The notes under the pieces are model-generated. The model was given only the letters and a program-made list of their open reading frames with translations. It made no database searches and was not told where the DNA came from. DNA of 11,523 nt from CAZXYF01 sp964644705 (GTDB lineage Bacteria; Planctomycetota; Brocadiia; SM23-32), in the NCBI GenBank assembly GCA_964644705.1, contig CAZXYF010000095.1:1-11523 (forward strand), written 5' to 3'. The position numbers and the translations under genes were made by a program. Every line of letters begins with the position of its first letter. Position 1 is the stretch's first letter. Shown here piece by piece: positions 6,876-11,523 of this stretch.

Positions 6876-8939
6876 ATGGGTTCACGTAAAACCACTATAT
6901 TGATGAGCGGCCTTGTTGGGATCCTGCTCTGCGGATTTGTTGCGTATAAAGTGGTGCAGGCTCCTGAGTGGACCGTATTGACGGGGGACGCAGAGGCTCG
7001 CCAACGTATATGCATGAGTGTGTATCAAAAGTCTGCCCCACGCGCGAGGTGGTGTCTGAAGCATTTACTGCATGACGAGACTCCGGAAGTTCGGCTCAGT
7101 GCGATAACGGCCCTGCAACTGCGGCCGGATCTGCACGAGGCCTTCACCGATCGCATTCGCGAGCTGGCTGAGGCGGAGAATCTGCATGTTCGGGGGCGCG
7201 CTCTGGAGTTCATACTGGAAAATCGGGTCTTTGATACGAGGGAATGGCTGCCCAGAATTCGGAAGCAGCTGTCTGGTGCTTCTTTTCGACGACGCAATCC
7301 GTCCCTTCTCTCCCTGTACCTCTCCCATCAGGCTCAACGGGGTAAAGATGGCCTGATCCCATGGGTGCTCCGACAACTGGAGAAAAACGCCGAATCGGCC
7401 GGTACGTATGGTGTCCTGTTGAACCATCGGGAGTTGCTTCGTCCCCATCGACAAACGTTCATTACAATGCTGGGCGAGGAAGAGGGTCCGGCGCGTGATT
7501 TCGCCCTTGAGGCTCTTACCGTCATTGACGGCCAGATGCGCGGAACGCGGCCGTCGGATTGGTCGCGCGATCTCGTTCCGTTGTCCGATGATGCGTCCGA
7601 GTCTCTGCAGCCCCGTGAAACATTTTTTCTCGAGGCCGAATGGGCTCACAGGGTGACTCCAAATTTCCAAATCGATACCGTAAAGGGCCGGAAATGCCTC
7701 TCCCTGGGAGAAGGAGCTGGGGGGAAAAGTTTCTGGCGTGATACAAATCACTATACGGTTGACATTGGGACATTCGACATACGCTTCAACCTCGCCAGAA
7801 GTGGTCACTACGATGTCTGGTTTTTGTCATGGTTCTCCGACAAGTGCGGAAACAACTCCATATTTGAACTGGATGGTCGGCTGCTCACGTCGAACAGGCA
7901 TCGCATGGGACATCGGGACAGGACCGATCCACTGAAAAAATGGCACTGGTCCCGCATTCTCGTTAATGAAAAGATGTCGGAAGGGACGCACACTCTGACG
8001 GTTACAGCCGCCGATGACGGACTGTATTACGATAAAGTCGTGATAATCCCGGTGGGGAAGGATTTTGAGGGGGAAAATCCCCCGCCGGCGACGCCCCTTT
8101 ACAGCGAGGAAATTCCGACGAGGATGAGCATAACTGCCGAGAGCCAGTCGCAGGTGCCCGGAACGGATCAGAAGCTGACCGTGTGGGTTCGCCGAAATTC
8201 CGGGCGGATCGCGGGGGGAACAGTGGAACTGGATGTGCAACCACCCTTCAACGTCCGGGGAACCGCGCGGCAGCATGTCACGTTTGAGGATGATGACCCG
8301 CTTGTCAGTGTCCCGTTCACGGTACAGTTGGCGGCAGGGGCCAGAAGTGGGGAAACGGAGGTGGACGCCCGATTCTCGATCAATGGAGAACAGTATGCCA
8401 CCGATGATATTATACTCGGGACCCGGTATGACTGGCTGACGACGGGGCCGCTTCCGCCGGATTCCACAGAGTGCCGGTCCCTTTTGAAGAGCGGGACGAA
8501 GAAGCGGGTGGAGACAGAATGGAAACCGTTCCCCGAAAACGGGTATGACCGCTACCGAAGACTGAATTTTGAAGACGCCTACGGGGAACAGTCGCACAAA
8601 TATATCTTCCTTTACACCGAAATCGATGTTGATAAAACCGGTAATTATAAATCATATTTGACGCTGGATGATCGCGGCTGGATCTGGATAGACGGCAGAA
8701 AAGTGGCGGGACGCGATAAGAATCGTGTGGGAGAAGGCCATCTGATGATTGACAAAATCCATCTTACAAAGGGGCGTCATCAGGTGTTTGTCCGTCTCTA
8801 CCAGCAAAAAGGGATTGACCCCACCGGGGAAAAAGCTGGAAGAGTTTCGCCCAATCACTGGGTGTTTAAATGGCTACTCCGACCCTCGAAGCATCAGCCT
8901 TCCCCGCATATCCACCGTGTCCCCCTTCGCGATCAGTGA
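6876..8939 (+). CDS. Membrane-anchored protein with HEAT-like, carbohydrate-binding-like and PA14-like domains
   Basis: A 687-residue protein from ATG 6876, preceded by GGGAG with a 5-base gap; ATG 6864 and GTG 6801 are alternatives. Residues 7-27 form one N-terminal transmembrane anchor without a lipobox or clear cleavage site, so the rest is probably periplasmic. Residues 35-215 are helical and HEAT-like (for example DETPEVRLSAITALQL). Residues 250-392 look like a CBM6/35-type galactose-binding fold: FFLEAEWA at the front, SGHYDVWFLSWFSD, ELDGR, and GTHTLTVTAADDGLYYDKVVI at the end. Residues 415-510 read as an Ig-like beta domain. Residues 520-670 resemble PA14, with KTGNYKSYLTLDDRGWIWIDGRKV and the closing LTKGRHQVFVRLYQQKG. 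Such beta modules bind glycans or proteins. No catalytic domain is seen, so binding or scaffolding at the envelope is inferred. Domain names are by eye and only moderately certain. Confidence 0.7.
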   Translation: MGSRKTTILMSGLVGILLCGFVAYKVVQAPEWTVLTGDAEARQRICMSVYQKSAPRARWCLKHLLHDETPEVRLSAITALQLRPDLHEAFTDRIRELAEAENLHVRGRALEFILENRVFDTREWLPRIRKQLSGASFRRRNPSLLSLYLSHQAQRGKDGLIPWVLRQLEKNAESAGTYGVLLNHRELLRPHRQTFITMLGEEEGPARDFALEALTVIDGQMRGTRPSDWSRDLVPLSDDASESLQPRETFFLEAEWAHRVTPNFQIDTVKGRKCLSLGEGAGGKSFWRDTNHYTVDIGTFDIRFNLARSGHYDVWFLSWFSDKCGNNSIFELDGRLLTSNRHRMGHRDRTDPLKKWHWSRILVNEKMSEGTHTLTVTAADDGLYYDKVVIIPVGKDFEGENPPPATPLYSEEIPTRMSITAESQSQVPGTDQKLTVWVRRNSGRIAGGTVELDVQPPFNVRGTARQHVTFEDDDPLVSVPFTVQLAAGARSGETEVDARFSINGEQYATDDIILGTRYDWLTTGPLPPDSTECRSLLKSGTKKRVETEWKPFPENGYDRYRRLNFEDAYGEQSHKYIFLYTEIDVDKTGNYKSYLTLDDRGWIWIDGRKVAGRDKNRVGEGHLMIDKIHLTKGRHQVFVRLYQQKGIDPTGEKAGRVSPNHWVFKWLLRPSKHQPSPHIHRVPLRDQ

Positions 8940-9004
8940 CTGAATGACGGGAACATGAGCGTGTTTGTGATTCGGAGATTGCGATATATCAGAACGGATT
9001 GATG

Positions 9005-9033
9005 CTGACGATTTCGTTTTGATGTCGTATGAT
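9005..9033 (+). promoter_or_regulatory. Candidate promoter for the binding-protein/kinase pair
   Basis: CTGACG (9005-9010, 4 of 6 to TTGACA), a 17-base spacer and TATGAT (9028-9033, 5 of 6 to TATAAT). The leader would be about 70 bases. The rest of the 170-base gap after the preceding gene shows no clear terminator. Confidence 0.4.
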
Positions 9034-9096
9034 ATAGTAATGATTTGAGAGCATCTGACGTCTCTACCGTGACAAACACTGTTCTGGCCCGAGTTG

Positions 9097-9108
9097 AAGG
9101 GGCGGTTG
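9097..9108 (+). repeat. Initiation-region repeat, copy 1
   Basis: AAGGGGCGGTTG directly before CATGAAACG, with ATG 9110 seven bases after the GGGG. It serves as the Shine-Dalgarno of the binding-protein gene. The identical 12-mer recurs at 9944-9955 before the kinase gene. Confidence 0.7.
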
Positions 9109-9109
9109 C

Positions 9110-9901
9110 ATGAAACGATTCACCAAAAGCATCCCATGCCTCTTTTTGATCATGGCCCTGTGTGTCATGCCGTCCTTCGGCAGTGAACCTCCAGAAACCT
9201 TATCCATCGCGACGGGAGAATGGGCGCCATGGACGGGTAAAAAACTTCCCCGGTATGGGTTTGTGAACGACGTTGTGCGGCGAGCGTTCGCCACTCAGGG
9301 GTACGATGTGGAGTTTCGTTTTTTGCCCTGGTCACGGGCCTACATGATGATGGAGGAGTGTGAGTTTGCTGCGGCCTCCTATGCCTATCCAAGCAGTGAA
9401 CGGGAAGAAAAAGCTCTGTATAGTGATCCCGTGACGCAGGAGGAGATCGTGTTTTTCTCCCCTAAACCGTTTGATTGGGAGAAACTAACGGATCTGGAGG
9501 ATCATCGGATTGGAATAACACTGGGGAATTCCTACACCGATGAATTCCGTGAGATGATCAACTCGGAGAAACTGACGGGAGATCCTCATGCGCGGGATTT
9601 ACTGGGGTTCAGGAAGCTGCTTGCTCATCGGATTGATATTTTCCCCTGCTCCAGAATGCGGGGGCGCACCATTTTGGGGGAGCATTTTACCCGTGAACAA
9701 AGGAAAAGTATTCACGTAAATCCAAAGCCGCTGGGGACGGTGACCGGTCACCTGCTGTTCCCCAAAGCCAGCGAGAGGTCGGAAGATCTGAGGGTGGCTT
9801 TCAATGAGGGCCTGTCGAGGATTAAAAATAGAGGTGTGTATAGTGAGTTGTTGGAGCGGCTGGGAGAGGGGGAATATGATGAAAAACAGGAGAAAGAATA
9901 A
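9110..9901 (+). CDS. Periplasmic substrate-binding protein (SBP_bac_3-like)
   Basis: A 263-residue protein with a Sec signal peptide: basic MKRFTK, hydrophobic core to about residue 20, likely cleavage near residues 24-25 (SFGS). The mature part begins LSIATGEWAPWTGKKLPRYG, then FVNDVVRRAFATQGYDVEFR and FLPWSRAYMMM, the typical opening of the type 3 extracellular solute-binding family (PF00497). Later segments YSDPVTQEEIVFFSP (104-118) and LEDHRIGITLGNSY (129-142) match its hinge and second-lobe pattern. Family members bind amino acids or other small polar ligands, either for ABC import or for signalling. No permease or ATPase gene is near. A histidine kinase follows by 53 bases, suggesting a sensing role. 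The C-terminus is highly charged (GEGEYDEKQEKE). The ligand cannot be predicted. Confidence 0.85.
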   Translation: MKRFTKSIPCLFLIMALCVMPSFGSEPPETLSIATGEWAPWTGKKLPRYGFVNDVVRRAFATQGYDVEFRFLPWSRAYMMMEECEFAAASYAYPSSEREEKALYSDPVTQEEIVFFSPKPFDWEKLTDLEDHRIGITLGNSYTDEFREMINSEKLTGDPHARDLLGFRKLLAHRIDIFPCSRMRGRTILGEHFTREQRKSIHVNPKPLGTVTGHLLFPKASERSEDLRVAFNEGLSRIKNRGVYSELLERLGEGEYDEKQEKE

Positions 9902-9943
9902 ATTGTCGTCCCATTTGGGCTCTGGGAGAAGACATTAATGAGA

Positions 9944-9955
9944 AAGGGGCGGTTG
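9944..9955 (+). repeat. Initiation-region repeat, copy 2
   Basis: AAGGGGCGGTTG again, its last G being the first base of the kinase GTG start. With a two-base gap the following TGAAA also matches copy 1. It supplies the Shine-Dalgarno GGGG five bases before the GTG and supports that start. Confidence 0.65.
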
Positions 9956-11472
9956 TGAAATACTTTCAGCGGACGGTATCCCGGGATCTGATACTGTGGC
10001 TTACGCTCGCCGTTGTGGCGGCTGCCGCGGTTCTGGCAGGCGGTTATTACTACCAATCCACAATCCGTTCGGAAATGCGGCTCACTGCCCATGCCACGGA
10101 GACGATGGACAACCTGTCCAATGTGCTGACCGGCCGGGCCTGGAACCTGGATAAGAGAGGTATCCGGCGGGTGGCCAGGGCTTATCTGGGATCGTCGCAT
10201 GTCGCCGGTCTCCGAGTGCAGTTGCAATATGATGATCGGACCGAGACGGTCTTTGAATCATGGCCCAGAAATGCCGGACAGATGATGGGCAGAAAGCGGG
10301 CGATTACCAGGAATGGCAATGTGCTGGGCTCCGTCGAAGTCCTTTTTGGCCGGCCAGCTTTTGGTCAAATGCGGGCAACGGCCCTTTTTGTCATGGCCGG
10401 GATTACTCTGGCGGCGGTGATTGTGATTATCCTCGGCACCTCGGTGGTTATGCATTTTGTGCTCAGAAGCCCCCTGAAGGATTTAACCAGTGGTATCCAG
10501 AAAATCGCGGAGGGGGACTATGAGACATCCCTGGAACCCGTTCCACAGCAGGACATCAATGAAATCGTTGGGCATGTAAACAGGATGCGTGAGCAGATAG
10601 CTTCCCGCACAAGTCGATTGCAGGAGGAAATAAAAAAGCGTGAGGAGACGGAGGAAGAACTGAAAAAACACAGGGATCACCTGGAGGATCTGGTGGAGGA
10701 AAGGACGGCCCAGCTCAGGGAAACCAATGCAGAATTGAAACGGTCCAATAAGGAGCTTGAACAGTTTGCATACGCCGCCTCTCACGATTTGAAAGAACCT
10801 CTTCGGAAAGTGACCGGTTTCGGCGAACGAATGGAAAAACATTGCGGGGACCGACTCGGGGAGAAGGGCAAAGATTATCTGGAGCGAATGACGAATGCCG
10901 CGGGTCGGATGAGCGACCTGATTGACGATCTGCTAACGTTGTCCCGGGTCAGCACCAAAGGAGAGCCCTTTCAAAGAGTCGATCTTGAGGATGTTATCGG
11001 CAATGTTCTTTCGGATATGCAGATTTGTATTCAGGAGACGGATGCTGAAATTGAGGTGGGGGACCTGCCGGATCTCGAGGCGGACCCAACGCAGATGCGT
11101 CAGCTCTTTCAAAACCTGATAGGGAATGCAATAAAATTCCGCAAAGAGGATGTGCCCCCTGCAGTCAGAATCGAGGGAGAGATCGTTCAGGAGGGGGACA
11201 ATGAGGAGTGCTGTCGTATTACCGTGGAAGACAACGGGATAGGATTCGATGAACAGTACCTGGACAAGGTGTTTACCATCTTCCAGCGGTTGCACGCCCG
11301 CAGTGAATACAGGGGGTCGGGGATGGGTCTTGCGCTCTGTGATAGAATCGTGAAACGGCACGGGGGATCGATCACTGCAGAAAGCGAGCGGGGGAAGGGG
11401 GCCAATTTCATAGTGACCCTTCCCCGGGAACATGCTGAAATGGACGATGAAGCTGATTTGCAGGGGGAGTAA
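9955..11472 (+). CDS. Membrane sensor histidine kinase (HAMP, HisKA, HATPase)
   Basis: A 505-residue protein from GTG. Transmembrane span 1 is at about 11-31, followed by a periplasmic sensor domain of about 105 residues that includes GRAWNLDKRGI, then transmembrane span 2 at about 142-168. HAMP covers about 169-220 (LRSPLKDLTSGIQKIAEGDY) and a charged coiled coil covers about 215-268. The HisKA box is YAASHDLKEPLRK with phospho-acceptor His277. HATPase motifs are the N box QNLIGNAIKF (Asn387, Asn391), D box EDNGIGF (425-431), F box VFTIFQRLH (439-447), and G box GSGMGLAL (454-461). All catalytic residues are present, so it should be an active kinase. There is no receiver domain and no response regulator gene in the window. 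The periplasmic-binding protein just upstream is a plausible sensory partner. The acidic tail after 490 is outside the fold. Confidence 0.93.
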   Translation: MKYFQRTVSRDLILWLTLAVVAAAAVLAGGYYYQSTIRSEMRLTAHATETMDNLSNVLTGRAWNLDKRGIRRVARAYLGSSHVAGLRVQLQYDDRTETVFESWPRNAGQMMGRKRAITRNGNVLGSVEVLFGRPAFGQMRATALFVMAGITLAAVIVIILGTSVVMHFVLRSPLKDLTSGIQKIAEGDYETSLEPVPQQDINEIVGHVNRMREQIASRTSRLQEEIKKREETEEELKKHRDHLEDLVEERTAQLRETNAELKRSNKELEQFAYAASHDLKEPLRKVTGFGERMEKHCGDRLGEKGKDYLERMTNAAGRMSDLIDDLLTLSRVSTKGEPFQRVDLEDVIGNVLSDMQICIQETDAEIEVGDLPDLEADPTQMRQLFQNLIGNAIKFRKEDVPPAVRIEGEIVQEGDNEECCRITVEDNGIGFDEQYLDKVFTIFQRLHARSEYRGSGMGLALCDRIVKRHGGSITAESERGKGANFIVTLPREHAEMDDEADLQGE

Positions 11473-11473
11473 G

Positions 11474-11497
11474 GCGCCCCCAAAAATTGGCGGGTGC
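11474..11497 (+). terminator. Hairpin just after the kinase stop, not a classic terminator
   Basis: GCGCCC pairs with GGGTGC (one G-U), with an inner CCAA/TTGG stem and AAA loop, one C bulged. No T-run follows directly; a short TTTTT occurs only at the window's end. It may stabilise the 3' end of the message. The remaining bases to 11523 hold nothing else I can support. Confidence 0.3.
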
Positions 11498-11523
11498 TAT
11501 CACGGTGCTTGCCGCGGTTTTTC

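Noticed and set aside
7065..8597. Two long minus-strand reading frames (7065-7808 and 7827-8597) opposite the HEAT/PA14-like gene
   Set aside because: Their translations are rich in Pro, Arg and Ser without domain motifs, and the plus strand has a clearly folded multi-domain protein with a start site. They are antisense shadows.
1..11523. Mobile elements, CRISPR arrays, tRNA, toxin-antitoxin or defence genes
   Set aside because: I saw no transposase or integrase motifs, no regularly spaced repeats, no cloverleaf and no known toxin or nuclease signatures on either strand.

Overview
The window looks like chromosomal core and accessory DNA from a Gram-negative bacterium. The evidence is a GT9 heptosyltransferase-like enzyme, two lipobox proteins, a signal-peptide periplasmic binding protein and a two-membrane-span sensor kinase. 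A HEAT-repeat lipoprotein with a long N-region, plus a membrane-anchored protein joining HEAT-like helices to carbohydrate-binding-like and PA14-like modules, would fit the Planctomycetes-Verrucomicrobia-Lentisphaerae-Kiritimatiellota group. That placement is an inference from protein style and is only moderately likely. I see no mobile element, CRISPR array, tRNA or rRNA.

Layout. Bases 1-963 (minus) hold a complete GT9 glycosyltransferase. A divergent gap of about 170 bp carries a good sigma70-type promoter. It drives a plus-strand pair: a small YkgJ-type cysteine-cluster protein (1136-1474) and a 622-residue HEAT-repeat lipoprotein (1506-3374). Converging on these from the right is a minus-strand operon read in the order hflX (ribosome-associated GTPase), apbE (FAD:protein FMN transferase lipoprotein), rnpA (RNase P protein) and yidD (membrane protein insertion factor). 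The first three genes are joined by ATGA stop/start overlaps. rnpA and yidD are normally found together between rpmH and yidC; here hflX-apbE sits in front of them and neither rpmH nor yidC is present in the window.

Divergent from hflX across about 315 bp is a long plus-strand gene (6876-8939). It encodes a membrane-anchored protein with HEAT-like helices, a galactose-binding-like beta domain, an Ig-like stretch and a C-terminal PA14-like domain. Its leader can form alternative hairpins. Then come a periplasmic SBP_bac_3-type binding protein (9110-9901) and a HAMP/HisKA/HATPase sensor kinase (9955-11472), 53 bp apart. These two share a nearly identical 12-base ribosome-binding/start-site block. 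No ABC permease, ATPase or response regulator is visible, so they may form a ligand-sensing pair rather than a transporter.

No clear new defence or mobile system is present. The items most worth a second look are the relocated rnpA-yidD in an hflX-apbE operon, the HEAT plus beta-domain anchored protein, the binding-protein/kinase pair with its duplicated initiation region, and the YkgJ/HEAT-lipoprotein pair.
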